Part shown: piece by piece, positions 43,345 through 51,694 of the stretch
Numbering within the stretch: the stretch's first letter is position 1
How the letters are laid out: every line of letters starts with the position of its first letter
Assembly: GCF_021390935.1 (NCBI RefSeq)
Contig: NZ_JAJPUI010000002.1
Span: forward strand, 620,001-684,000
DNA: 64,000 nt
Source: Streptomyces sp. CC228A
GTDB lineage: Bacteria; Actinomycetota; Actinomycetes; Streptomycetales; Streptomycetaceae
Direction of reading: 5' to 3'
Program-made: the position numbers and the translations under genes
Notes under the pieces: generated by a model
What the model was told of the DNA's origin: nothing
Database searches by the model: none
Seen by the model: only the letters and a program-made list of their open reading frames with translations

Positions 43345-44205
43345 ATGCTGCGCCTGGGACGACGCGAATTCGACCGGCACGAGCCGGTGATCATGGCGAT
43401 CGTGAACCGGACGCCGGACTCCTTCTACGACCAGGGCGCGACGTTCCTCGACGAGCCGGCCCTCGCGCGCGTGGAGCAGGCCGTCGCGGAGGGCGCGGCC
43501 GTCATCGACGTCGGCGGGGTGAAGGCGGGGCCCGGCGAGGAGGTCACCGCCGAGGAGGAGGCCCGGCGGACGGTCGGCTTCGTGGCCGAGGTGCGGCGCC
43601 GCCACCCCGACGTGGTGATCAGCGTCGACACCTGGCGGCACGAGGTGGGCGAGGCCGTGTGCGAGGCGGGCGCGGACCTGCTGAACGACGCCTGGGGCGG
43701 TGTGGACCCGAAGCTCGCGCAGGTCGCGGCGCGGTACGGGGCGGGCCTGGTGTGCACGCACGCGGGCGGTGTGGAGCCGCGGACGCGGCCGCACAGGACC
43801 GCGTACGAGGACGTGGTGGCGGACATCCTCCGCGTCACGGTGGGGCTCGCCGAACGGGCGGTGGCGCTGGGGGTGCCGCGGGAGTCGGTGCTGATCGACC
43901 CGGGGCACGACTTCGGCAAGAACACCCGGCACTCGCTGGAGGCGACGCGGCGGCTCGGCGAGATGGTGGAGACGGGGTGGCCGGTGCTGGTGTCCCTGTC
44001 CAACAAGGACTTCGTCGGCGAGACCCTGGACCGGCCCGTCAAGGAGCGGCTGATCGGGACGCTGGCGACGACCGCCGTCTCGGCCTGGCTGGGGGCGCAG
44101 GTGTACCGGGTCCACGAGGTGGCGGAGACCCGGCAGGTCCTCGACATGGTCGCGTCCATCGCCGGCCACCGGGAGCCCGCGGTGGCCCGGCGGGGCCTGG
44201 CCTGA
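43345..44205 (+). CDS. folP2: Dihydropteroate synthase paralogue (FolP2-like)
   Basis: The 286-residue TIM-barrel protein has DHPS marks: VIMAIVNRTPDSFYDQG, IDVGG, VISVDTWR, ADLLNDAWGG, LIDPGHDFGKN and VSLSNKDF. The loop that in true dihydropteroate synthase reads GGxSTRPG is GGVKAGPG here, so the p-aminobenzoate site is altered. This is typical of actinobacterial FolP2, which in mycobacteria does not make dihydropteroate. True function unknown. ATG 43345 has GGAGG 9 bases upstream; divergent from the DivIVA-like/tag operon. Confidence 0.88.
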   Translation: MLRLGRREFDRHEPVIMAIVNRTPDSFYDQGATFLDEPALARVEQAVAEGAAVIDVGGVKAGPGEEVTAEEEARRTVGFVAEVRRRHPDVVISVDTWRHEVGEAVCEAGADLLNDAWGGVDPKLAQVAARYGAGLVCTHAGGVEPRTRPHRTAYEDVVADILRVTVGLAERAVALGVPRESVLIDPGHDFGKNTRHSLEATRRLGEMVETGWPVLVSLSNKDFVGETLDRPVKERLIGTLATTAVSAWLGAQVYRVHEVAETRQVLDMVASIAGHREPAVARRGLA

Positions 44206-44699
44206 CCGGTCCTCCGGGCCCCGCCTGGGCGTCGCGCTCGCCGACCTGGGCGGCCGGGGCCCTGACGTCCGGGACCGGGCACGGCGCACGACGCCTGCCC
44301 GGCCGGGTACGACGTCCGGAACCGCGTACGACGCCGCCACGACCGAGGTCCGACGGCGGGACCGGCACCGCGTCGGCACGGCCGGGTCCGACGGCCGGGG
44401 CGGGGCACCGCGCCTGCCCGGCCTGGGGCCGGCGGCCGGAACCGGGCGCCGCACCGGCCCGCCGGCTCCTGACGGGCCGGGCACCGAGCCGCCCCTGCAC
44501 CCCACGGAGGCCCCGCCCCGCAGCCGTCAGGGCCGCCGTCCCCGTCACCGGGCGGGACGGCCCCGGGTGAGACCGGGCAGGACGGCCCCGAGGTTGGGCG
44601 CCCCGCGCTCCCGGGGTGAGCGGCCGACGGCCCACTCCCGGGGCGGGGGCGCCGCCGGGGCGCCTTCGGTGCGGAGCCGCCCCGGCGGGGTCGGCGGCG
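44206..44699. other. 494-bp spacer with degenerate word repeats, no gene recognised
   Basis: Words such as cctgcccggcc, gtccgacggc, ggcaccgcg and cgtacgacg recur irregularly between 44230 and 44460, suggesting an eroded tandem array. The frames open here give Arg/Pro/Gly/Thr-rich reads with no SD. It separates the convergent folP2 and LOG genes. Confidence 0.5.
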
Positions 44700-45458
44700 T
44701 CAGTTGCGGCCCGCCTCCTTGCTGACGAGGGCCACGGCCTCGTCCACGTCGTCCGTGACGTGGAACAGCATCAGGTCCCGCTCCGCGGCCTTGCCCTGCG
44801 CGATGACGGTGTGGCGGAGCCAGTCCACCAGCCCCGACCAGTACTCCGTGCCGAAGAGCACGATCGGGAAGCGGGTCACCTTGCGGGTCTGCACCAGGGT
44901 CAGCGCCTCGAACAGCTCGTCCAGGGTGCCGAGACCGCCCGGCAGCACGACGAAGCCCTGCGCGTACTTCACGAACATCGTCTTGCGGACGAAGAAGTAG
45001 CGGAAGTTGATGCCGATGTCGACGTGCGGGTTCAGGCCCTGCTCGAAGGGCAGCTCGATGCCCAGGCCCACGGAGACTCCCTTGGCCTCCCGGGCACCCC
45101 GGTTCGCGGCCTCCATCGCCCCCGGGCCGCCGCCCGTGATCACCGCGAAGCCGGCCTCCACCAGGGCCCTGCCCAGCTTCACGCCGGCCTCGTACTCGGG
45201 GGTGTCCGGCTGGGTCCGGGCGGAGCCGAAGACGCTGATGGCGCTGGGCAGTTCGGCGAGGGCGCCGAAGCCCTCGACGAACTCGGACTGGATGCGCATG
45301 ACCCGCCACGGGTCGGTGTGCACCCAGTCCGAGTCGCCCGCGGTGTCCAGAAGACGCTGGTCCGCGGTGCCCGGCTGGACCTGCTCCCTGCGGCGGAGCA
45401 CCGGGCCCAGCCGCTGTTCCGCCAGCGCACGCAGCCCTTCGGCCTCGGGGTTACCCAT
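44700..45458 (-). CDS. LOG family protein (cytokinin riboside monophosphate phosphoribohydrolase-like, TIGR00730)
   Basis: The 252-residue protein has the LOG motifs GGGPGAMEAANRGA and VVLPGGLGTLDEL, plus SVFGSARTQPDTPEYE near the start. Family members cleave the ribose-phosphate from adenine nucleotides to release free cytokinin-like bases; older labels call it lysine decarboxylase. ATG 45458 has GGAG 6 bases upstream; an open extension to 45482 has none. Cytosolic. It follows dapE on the same strand, as in mycobacteria. Confidence 0.92.
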   Translation of the reverse strand: MGNPEAEGLRALAEQRLGPVLRRREQVQPGTADQRLLDTAGDSDWVHTDPWRVMRIQSEFVEGFGALAELPSAISVFGSARTQPDTPEYEAGVKLGRALVEAGFAVITGGGPGAMEAANRGAREAKGVSVGLGIELPFEQGLNPHVDIGINFRYFFVRKTMFVKYAQGFVVLPGGLGTLDELFEALTLVQTRKVTRFPIVLFGTEYWSGLVDWLRHTVIAQGKAAERDLMLFHVTDDVDEAVALVSKEAGRN

Positions 45459-45538
45459 GATCCGCTCCCTTACGCTGAACATCGTTTGCCGGGATCAGCG
45501 TAGGACGGCGGAAGTGAAGCGTGGCGAAATTACGGTCG

Positions 45539-46642
45539 TCAGGCAGTGAGCCAGTCGTACAGGCGGCGCTCGCAGTGGGTGATGCGGTCGACGGCCACGT
45601 GCTCGTCCCGCTTGTGCGCGAAGAGCGCGTCGCCGGGACCGTAGTTGACGGCGGGCACACCGAGGGCGCTGAAGCGCGACACGTCGGTCCAGCCGAACTT
45701 GGGCTGCGCCGTGCCGCCGACCGCCTCCATGAAGGCGGCGGCCGCCGGGTGCGACAGGCCGGGCAGGGCGCCGCCGGTGTGGTCGTCCACGACGAACTCG
45801 TCGACGCCGCAGTCGGCAAAGACCTCCCGTACGTGCTTCTCCGCCTCCTCCTTGCTGCGGTCGGGGGCGTAGCGGTAGTTCACGACGACGGTGCAGGCGT
45901 CGGGGATGACGTTGGTGGCCACGCCGCCCTCGATACCGACGGCGTTGAGGCCCTCCCGGTACTCCAGGCCGTCGATGACGGGCCGGCGCGGCTCGTACGC
46001 GGCGAGCCGGGCCAGCACGGGCGCCGCGGCGTGGATGGCGTTGGCGCCCATCCAGGAGCGGGCGGAGTGGGCGCGCTCGCCGGTCATCCTGAGGTGGACG
46101 CGCAGGGTGCCCTGGCAGCCGCCCTCGACCTGGCCGTCGGTGGGCTCCAGGAGGACGGCGAAGTCGCCTTCGAGCCAGTCGGGGTGGGCGGCGGCCACGT
46201 GCCCGAGGCCGTTGAGGTGCGCCGCGACCTCCTCGTTGTCGTAGAAGACGAACGTCAGGTCGCGGTTGGGTTCGGGGACGGTGGCGGCGATGCGCAGCTG
46301 CACGGCCACGCCGGACTTCATGTCGGAGGTGCCGCAGCCCCAGAGGATCCCGTCGGCGTCCAGCCGGGACGGGACGTTGTCGGCGATGGGCACCGTGTCG
46401 ATGTGGCCGGCGAGGATGACCCGCTCGGGCCGGCCGAGGCGGGTGCGGGCCACGACGTTGTTGCCGTACCGGTCGACGGTGAGGTGCGGGAGGGTTCGCA
46501 GGGCCTGCTCGATCGCGTCCGCCAGGGGTTTCTCGGTGCCGCTGACGGAGGGGAAGTCGACCAGTGCGGCGGTCAGCGCGGGGCCGTCCTGCTTCAGGTC
46601 GAGAGCCGTGTACGGGGGCGCTTCGGGCGTGGAGTCAGGCAT
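45539..46642 (-). CDS. dapE: Succinyl-diaminopimelate desuccinylase
   Basis: The 367-residue M20 metallohydrolase shows the di-zinc site (LAGHIDTVPIADN with His and Asp, CGTSDMKSG with bridging Asp, general base and ligand in FYDNEEVAA, ligand Glu in LLEPTDGQVEGGCQG, and a late His in DALFAHKRDEHV). It converts N-succinyl-L,L-diaminopimelate to L,L-diaminopimelate for lysine and cell wall. TAGGCT on the minus strand ends 6 bases before ATG 46642, so the mRNA is probably leaderless. dapC, the preceding pathway step, lies 2.4 kb away. Confidence 0.94.
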   Translation of the reverse strand: MPDSTPEAPPYTALDLKQDGPALTAALVDFPSVSGTEKPLADAIEQALRTLPHLTVDRYGNNVVARTRLGRPERVILAGHIDTVPIADNVPSRLDADGILWGCGTSDMKSGVAVQLRIAATVPEPNRDLTFVFYDNEEVAAHLNGLGHVAAAHPDWLEGDFAVLLEPTDGQVEGGCQGTLRVHLRMTGERAHSARSWMGANAIHAAAPVLARLAAYEPRRPVIDGLEYREGLNAVGIEGGVATNVIPDACTVVVNYRYAPDRSKEEAEKHVREVFADCGVDEFVVDDHTGGALPGLSHPAAAAFMEAVGGTAQPKFGWTDVSRFSALGVPAVNYGPGDALFAHKRDEHVAVDRITHCERRLYDWLTA

Positions 46643-46679
46643 GTGCCGAGCCTATCCCGGCCCCTTGTACGGTGGGGCC
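46643..46679. promoter_or_regulatory. Overlapping divergent leaderless promoters (dapE / lysozyme-fold gene)
   Basis: Only 37 bp separate ATG 46642 (minus) from GTG 46680 (plus). The minus strand has -10 TAGGCT (46654-46649) and the plus strand TACGGT (46668-46673), each exactly 6 bases from its start codon. The -35 region of each promoter must fall across the other promoter or inside the opposite gene, so the two cannot be occupied at once. Confidence 0.6.
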
Positions 46680-47744
46680 GTGTCCAAGTCCCTCGCAGCT
46701 CCCGCGTCGCCCCCGCCTCCGGTCGCCCGCACGTCCCGTGCGTCCCGACGTGCCCGGATCGCGGCCGGGTTCGCCGTTCTGCTCGCCGTGGCCGGCTATG
46801 TGGCGGTGCGCTACGAGACGGGCGGCCGGGGGGCTCCGGGCTGCGTGGTGGGCAGCGGCAGCCACACGTACCGGTTCACGCCCGAGCAGGCGGCGAACGC
46901 GGCGACGATCGCCGCGGTCGGCACGACGAAGGGGATGCCGGAGCGGGCGGTGACGATCGCGCTGGCGACGGCGCTGCAGGAGTCGGCGCTGCGCAACATC
47001 GACTACGGCGACCGGGACTCTCTGGGCCTGTTCCAGCAGCGGCCGTCGCAGGGCTGGGGCACGGAGCGGCAGATCATGGACCCGGTGTACGCGTCGGCCA
47101 TCTTCTACGACCGGCTGGCGGAGGTGCCGGGCTACTCGCGGCTGCCGCTGACGGTGGCGGCGCAGAAGGTGCAGCGCAGCGGGTTCCCGCAGGCGTACGC
47201 GAAGCACGAGCCGGACGCGGCGCTGCTGGCGGCGGCGCTGACCGGCCGCTCGCGGGCGTCGCTCACCTGCACGACGCTGCTGGGGTCGCGGACCGGTGAC
47301 GTGGTGCAGGTGCGCGCGGAGCTGACGCGCTCGTTCGGTACGGGCCTGCTGGGCGGCGGCGCGGGCCGGGGGGACGGCCTGGACGACGGCAAGGGGTCGC
47401 CCGCCGGCGGCGGGTCGGCGGGGTCCTCGGCCCCGGCGGAGGCCGCGGACGTCGTGACGGTGCCGGTCGCCCCGGTCGCCGGCTCGCCCGCCGACGACGC
47501 GGCGGACCGGGAGGACGCGGCGGGCGGCGGCGCCGCGCCCGCCGGTTCGCGGCGGGGCTGGGAGCTGGCCCAGTGGGCGGTGGCGCAGGCGGACGCCCTG
47601 CGGATCGAGGAGGTCGCGTACGCCGGGCGGGTGTGGAGCGCCCGGCTTCCGGCGCACGGCTGGCGGGAGGTGCCCGGCGGCGGGGACCGGCAGGCGGACG
47701 CGGACCATGTGCGGATCCGGGTGGCGGCGCGCGCGGCACGGTGA
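46680..47744 (+). CDS. Membrane-anchored extracellular protein with lysozyme-like domain
   Basis: The 354-residue protein has an N-terminal membrane anchor (RIAAGFAVLLAVAGYVAVRY), then the conserved domain TPEQAANAATIAAVGTTKGMPERA, ALQESALRNIDYGDRDSLGLFQ, QRPSQGWGTERQIMDPVYA and YDRLAEVPGYSRLPLTVAAQ. The ALQESALRN glutamate and following loop resemble lytic transglycosylase folds. A Gly/Asp/Ala-rich linker and a short C-terminal module (WELAQWAVAQADALRIEEVAYAG) follow. Often labelled heavy-metal transporter in Streptomyces, which the sequence does not support. Start by leaderless promoter at GTG 46680. Confidence 0.8.
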   Translation: MSKSLAAPASPPPPVARTSRASRRARIAAGFAVLLAVAGYVAVRYETGGRGAPGCVVGSGSHTYRFTPEQAANAATIAAVGTTKGMPERAVTIALATALQESALRNIDYGDRDSLGLFQQRPSQGWGTERQIMDPVYASAIFYDRLAEVPGYSRLPLTVAAQKVQRSGFPQAYAKHEPDAALLAAALTGRSRASLTCTTLLGSRTGDVVQVRAELTRSFGTGLLGGGAGRGDGLDDGKGSPAGGGSAGSSAPAEAADVVTVPVAPVAGSPADDAADREDAAGGGAAPAGSRRGWELAQWAVAQADALRIEEVAYAGRVWSARLPAHGWREVPGGGDRQADADHVRIRVAARAAR

Positions 47745-48133
47745 GTGCGCAGACCCTTTTCGCATCGTAGTCGACTCTGATCACAGAGTAATCACGCTGC
47801 TCTCGTACAGCATTCGGTCGCCTCTCCGGGAATTCGCCCGGAAGGGGTAGGTACCCCCGGACGGCAGCGGCCCCCGTCCGAGCAGCCGCCCTCTCTCGCC
47901 CGCGGCCCCGAATTCCCGGTGGCAGTTGGGCAGTGACGGTTCTTCAGGAAACGGGAAAGCCCATTGTTTGCCCGGTTTTGGGCGGGGAGGGGCTCCCAGG
48001 ACCCCACGGGCGCATTACCAACTCTTTACCTTCGCCCGCCGCAACCTTCCCGGGTCTCCGAGCGGTTGTCACAGCGTCCGATCGTCGGACAGGCATCACA
48101 GCCCACACGACCCTCCCTCGTCGAAGGAGCATC
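47745..48133. other. 389-bp regulatory spacer upstream of a small secreted protein
   Basis: No gene is apparent. GAAGGAG (48123-48129) is the SD of the next gene. At 48076-48090 lies a palindrome, gtccga-tcg-tcggac, a possible operator. The left part is less GC-rich (gagtaatcacgctgc, acccattgtttgcc-like words) and probably holds the promoter. I looked for a c-di-AMP (ydaO) riboswitch, which often precedes secreted cell-wall genes in Streptomyces, and could not identify one. Confidence 0.4.
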
Positions 48134-48585
48134 ATGTCCCTCCCCCTGACCCGCCGGATCGCCAGTGCCGCGCTGCTCACCGCAGCGGGAGCTGCCTCCG
48201 TGGTCGGTGCGGCCGGCTCCGCGAGCGCCGTGGCCCTTCCCGAGAACGCCGACATCGCCGGCGGCGTGACGGCCCTCGACACCGCCGCGGCGACCGACAC
48301 GGTCGACACCGCCTCGAAGAGCGCCACCGGTCTGGCGGGCGAAGCGGGCAGCAAGGTGACCGACAAGGCCGTCCCGGCCGCCACCGAGAACGTCGGCGGC
48401 ACCGCCAAGAAGACCGCCCCGGTCGCCCAGAAGGCCGCCGGCGACGTCGCCCGCAGCGGCGGCGAGGTCGCGGGTGACGCCGCCGGCGCCACCACGGACG
48501 TCGCGGGCGAGACCGCCCCGGCCGAGCGCCCGGCGGCGGCCTCGGCGGCGGTCTGCTCGGCGGCGTGCCGGTCGGCGGCCTCTGA
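48134..48585 (+). pseudogene. Small secreted Ala/Gly-rich protein, one apparent 1-base loss
   Basis: A clear signal peptide (MSLPLTRRIASAALLTAAGA, cleavage near SASAVA) is followed by an Ala/Thr/Gly/Lys-rich sequence with repeats like AGEAGSKVTDKA and AQKAAGDVARSGGEVAGDA. In the first frame the end degenerates; a one-base loss in the C-run 48527-48529 would restore the typical ending GGLGGGLLGGVPVGGL and a stop at 48585, giving about 150 residues. Streptomyces homologues are often labelled ATP-binding protein without reason. Function unknown; probably extracellular. Confidence 0.65.
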
Positions 48586-48925
48586 TCCGACCGGGCGCAC
48601 CCGCCCGCACCCGGACCGGACGACCGCAACCGGGCACGGCCCACGACGGCCGGAGCCCGGCACCGGACGCCGGTGACCGGACATGGGCGGCCGGAGCCCG
48701 GCACCCGAGCCCGACAGGCCCGGACCGGCTCGCGCAGCCGGTCGGCTGAACCGGCCGGCAGGCCGGGACGGGAAACCGGGCCGGGCGCCGATCCGGCGCG
48801 GACCCGGTGCCGGAGCGGCCGCGGACCGGACAGCAGGTCGGCCGCGGACCGGACACCGGCCGGGAGCCGCGCCGCGGGCGGCGGTGCCGGGCGCCGATCC
48901 GGGCGCGCCGGAAGCCGCCGTCCTC

Positions 48926-48970
48926 CATGCGGAAGGCCCGGGGAGCACGCCTCCCCGGGCCTTCCGCATG
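48926..48970. terminator. Perfect 20-bp hairpin downstream of dapC
   Basis: The arms 48926-48945 and 48951-48970 pair perfectly around a 5-base loop, the strongest hairpin in the window. It lies 59 bp past the dapC stop and closes the 444-bp spacer 48586-49029. The rest of that spacer (48600-48900) consists of ccggcc/ggagcccggca/gcggaccgga word repeats and holds no gene. Confidence 0.92.
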
Positions 48971-49029
48971 CGCGCGCCCCCACCTGCCGCCGGCGTGGCC
49001 CGCGGCGGTGGCAGCGCCTGCCGGTCCGG

Positions 49030-50124
49030 TCAGCCGAGCCGCTTGACCGCCGCCTCGACCCGCTCGTCCGTCGCCGTGAACGCGACCCGCACGAACCGCT
49101 CCCCCGCCGTGCCGTAGAAGTCGCCGGGCGCCACGAGGATGCCGCGCTCCGCGAGGTACCCCACCGTGTCCCAGCACGGCTCGTCGCGCGTGGCCCACAG
49201 GTAGAGGCTGGCCTCGCTGTGCTCGATCCGGAAGCCGTGCCCCACGAGCGCGGACCGCAGCGCGGCGCGGCGGGCCGCGTACCGCTCCCGCTGCTCCCGC
49301 ACATGCGCGTCGTCCCCGAGCGCGGCGACCGTCGCGGCCTGCACCGGTGCGGGCGTCATCATGCCGCCGTGCTTGCGGATCTGCAGCAGCTCCCCCAGCA
49401 CCGCCGCGTCACCGGCGAGGAAGGCGGCGCGGTAGCCGGCGAGGTTGGACCGCTTCGACAGGGAGTGGACGGCCACGAGCCCGTCGTACGAGCCGCCGCA
49501 CACGTCCGGGTGCAGCACGGAGACCGGGTCGGCCTCCCAGCCGAGCTCCAGGTAGCACTCGTCGCTGACGACCAGGACGCCGTGCCGGCGCGCCCACGCC
49601 ACGATCCGGACCAGCTCCTCCTTGGGGAGCACCCGCCCGGTCGGGTTGGACGGCGAGTTCAGCCACAGCAGCTTCAGCCCCGCGGGGTCCAGCTCGGTCG
49701 GGTCGTCGTACACCACCGGCTCCGCCTGCGCGAGGCGGGCACCCACCTCGTACGTCGGGTAGGCGAGCCGGGGGTAGGCGACCCGGTCGCCGGGGCCGAG
49801 GCCGAGCTGGGTCGGCAGCCAGGCCACCAGTTCCTTGGAGCCGACCACGGGCAGCACGTTCGGGTGCGCCACGCCCCGCGCGCCGAGCCGCCGCCCGCAC
49901 CAGCCGGCGATGGCGTCGCGCAGGGCGGCCGTGCCCCACACCGTCGGGTAGCCGGGCGAGTCCGCGGCGTCGACGAGGGCGCGCCGGATCAGCTCCGGTA
50001 CCGGGTCCACCGGGGTACCGACGGACAGGTCGACGATCCCGTCGGGGTGCGCGGCGGCCGTCGCCTTGTACGGCTCAAGCTTGTCCCAGGGGAAGACGGG
50101 CAGGCGGGACGAGACTCCGGACAC
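49030..50124 (-). CDS. dapC: Succinyldiaminopimelate transaminase DapC
   Basis: The 364-residue fold-type I aminotransferase has VDLSVGTPVDPVPELIRRAL, GSKELVAWLPTQLGL, the Asn/Pro region LNSPSNPTGRVLPKEEL, SDECYLELGW and the PLP Lys in VHSLSKRSNLAGYR. It makes N-succinyl-L,L-diaminopimelate from the 6-oxo acid using glutamate; some family members also transaminate prephenate. It is preceded on the same strand by fdxA, as in mycobacteria. The GTG at 50124 is the start. Confidence 0.93.
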   Translation of the reverse strand: MSGVSSRLPVFPWDKLEPYKATAAAHPDGIVDLSVGTPVDPVPELIRRALVDAADSPGYPTVWGTAALRDAIAGWCGRRLGARGVAHPNVLPVVGSKELVAWLPTQLGLGPGDRVAYPRLAYPTYEVGARLAQAEPVVYDDPTELDPAGLKLLWLNSPSNPTGRVLPKEELVRIVAWARRHGVLVVSDECYLELGWEADPVSVLHPDVCGGSYDGLVAVHSLSKRSNLAGYRAAFLAGDAAVLGELLQIRKHGGMMTPAPVQAATVAALGDDAHVREQRERYAARRAALRSALVGHGFRIEHSEASLYLWATRDEPCWDTVGYLAERGILVAPGDFYGTAGERFVRVAFTATDERVEAAVKRLG

Positions 50125-50197
50125 GGGTGGTGCTCACTTTCTCGTACGGGCACCGGCGGACGCCGTCCGGTGCCGCCGGGCGTACGGTCGCGAAACG

Positions 50198-50236
50198 CCT
50201 CGGTCCCGTACAGCGGGAGACCGTACGGGACCGAGG
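50198..50236 (-). terminator. Perfect 14-bp hairpin between fdxA and dapC
   Basis: The arms 50198-50211 and 50223-50236 pair perfectly with an 11-base loop. It starts 21 bp after the fdxA stop and lies 74 bp before the dapC start, so it probably ends or attenuates the fdxA transcript. Confidence 0.8.
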
Positions 50237-50256
50237 GCGATGAACAGGCGATCCGG

Positions 50257-50574
50257 TCAGCCCTGCGGGGGCAGGGCGGCGACGAAGGGGTGGTCGCGCT
50301 CGATCAGGCCGAGCTTGGAGGCGCCACCGGGCGAGCCGAGCTCGTCGAAGAACTCGACGTTCGCCTTGTAGTAGTCCTTCCACTCCTCCGGCACGTCGTC
50401 CTCGTAGAAGATCGCCTCGACCGGGCAGACCGGCTCACAGGCCCCGCAGTCGACGCATTCGTCCGGGTGGATGTACAAGGACCTGCTGCCCTCGTAGATG
50501 CAGTCGACGGGGCACTCCTCGATGCACGCCTTGTCCTTCACGTCGACACAAGGCTGCGCGATGACGTAGGTCAC
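50257..50574 (-). CDS. fdxA: 7Fe ferredoxin FdxA
   Basis: The 105-residue protein has YVIAQPCVDVKDKACIEECP, VDCIYEG and the second cluster site ECVDCGACEPVCPVEAI, the cysteine pattern of a [3Fe-4S][4Fe-4S] ferredoxin, with a conserved C-terminal helix (DYYKANVEFFDELG). It carries electrons in the cytosol, for example to cytochromes P450. GTG 50574 has AAGGAGG 9 bases upstream. Confidence 0.96.
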   Translation of the reverse strand: MTYVIAQPCVDVKDKACIEECPVDCIYEGSRSLYIHPDECVDCGACEPVCPVEAIFYEDDVPEEWKDYYKANVEFFDELGSPGGASKLGLIERDHPFVAALPPQG

Positions 50575-50688
50575 GCTGTCGTTCCTCCTTGGTAGGGCTG
50601 GCTCTGCGCGGGAGCGCGGCGTCGTCGATGCCCGCACCTAGTATCTCCGTTCTTGGAGAGGATCCGTACAGGAGGGGCGGAGACAGCT

Positions 50689-51677
50689 GTGGAGTTCACT
50701 GCGGGCGGACGGCTCGACGTCCACATCACACCCTCTGACGTGGGCAAACGCATCTCGGTGCGCCGCTTGAGGGACCCGGGCGACGGTGCGGGGAGGTTCA
50801 CGGACGCGGTCGGGGTTCTCACATCCTGGACCGGGGGTGTGCTGCTGATCACACAGCGGACCGGGGAGACGGTCCGCATAGCGGAATCGTCCCTGGTCGC
50901 GGGCAAGGTGGTGCCCGCCGCGCCGGCCCGGCGGCGGGGGCCCGCCGCCGGGTTCGCGGAGCTTGCGCGGGCCCAGGCGCGGGCCTGGCAGCCATTGGAG
51001 AGCGAACCACTCGGAGAGTGGACGCTGCGCGCGGCGCGCGGCTTCACCCGCAGGGCCAACTCGGTCCTGCCGCTCGGCGACCCGGGCCTGCCCTCGACGA
51101 CGCCCTCGACCGCGTCCGCGCCTGGTACGCGCGGCGGGGCCTGCCCCCGTACGCCCAGGTGGCGACGGGCGCCGAGGGCACGCAGGAGGCGCTGTGCGCG
51201 GCCCTGGACGAGCGGGGCCTGCGGCGCGAGGTGACAGCGGAGGTCCGCGTCGCCGCCCTGGCACCGCTCGCGGACGTGGCGGAGGCCGCCGACGTGACGG
51301 TGGCCCGCACCGCCGACCCGGGGTGGCTGCACCGCTACCACCGGGTGGGCGAGCCGGGCGAGCACGTGCTGCGGGTGCTGGCCGCGGGCCCGTCGGTGTG
51401 GTTCGCGTCCGTCCCCGGCGAGGGCGGCATCCCTGCGGCCATCGGGCGCTGCGTGGTGGACGGCCGCTGGGCCGGCCTGCTGGCGCTGGAAGTCGCCCCC
51501 GAGCGGCGCAGGCAGGGCCTGGCCACGGCGGTCACGGCGGCGCTCGCGGCGAAGGCGCTGGAGGAGGGCGCGTCGGCGGCCTGGCTCCAGGTCGAGACGG
51601 ACAACGACGCGGCGCGGGCGCTGTACGCGGGGATGGGCTTCGCGGTCCACCACCACTACCACCACTTCCGCCTCTGA
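50689..51677 (+). pseudogene. GNAT-family N-acetyltransferase with N-terminal barrel, one apparent 1-base loss
   Basis: The reconstructed protein (about 329 residues) begins with a small SH3-like domain (EFTAGGRLDVHITPSDVGKR, TDAVGVLTSWTGGVLLITQR), then a linker, and a C-terminal acetyltransferase domain (LLALEVAPERRRQGLATAVT with the acetyl-CoA loop, WLQVETDNDAARALYAGMGF). The frames join after ANSVLPLGDPGLP by a single lost base near 51089-51091, then continue DDALDRVRAWYARRGLP. Acceptor unknown. GTG 50689 has GGAG 6 bases upstream; divergent from fdxA. Confidence 0.83.
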
Positions 51678-51694
51678 CGGGGTACGTGAGCCGT

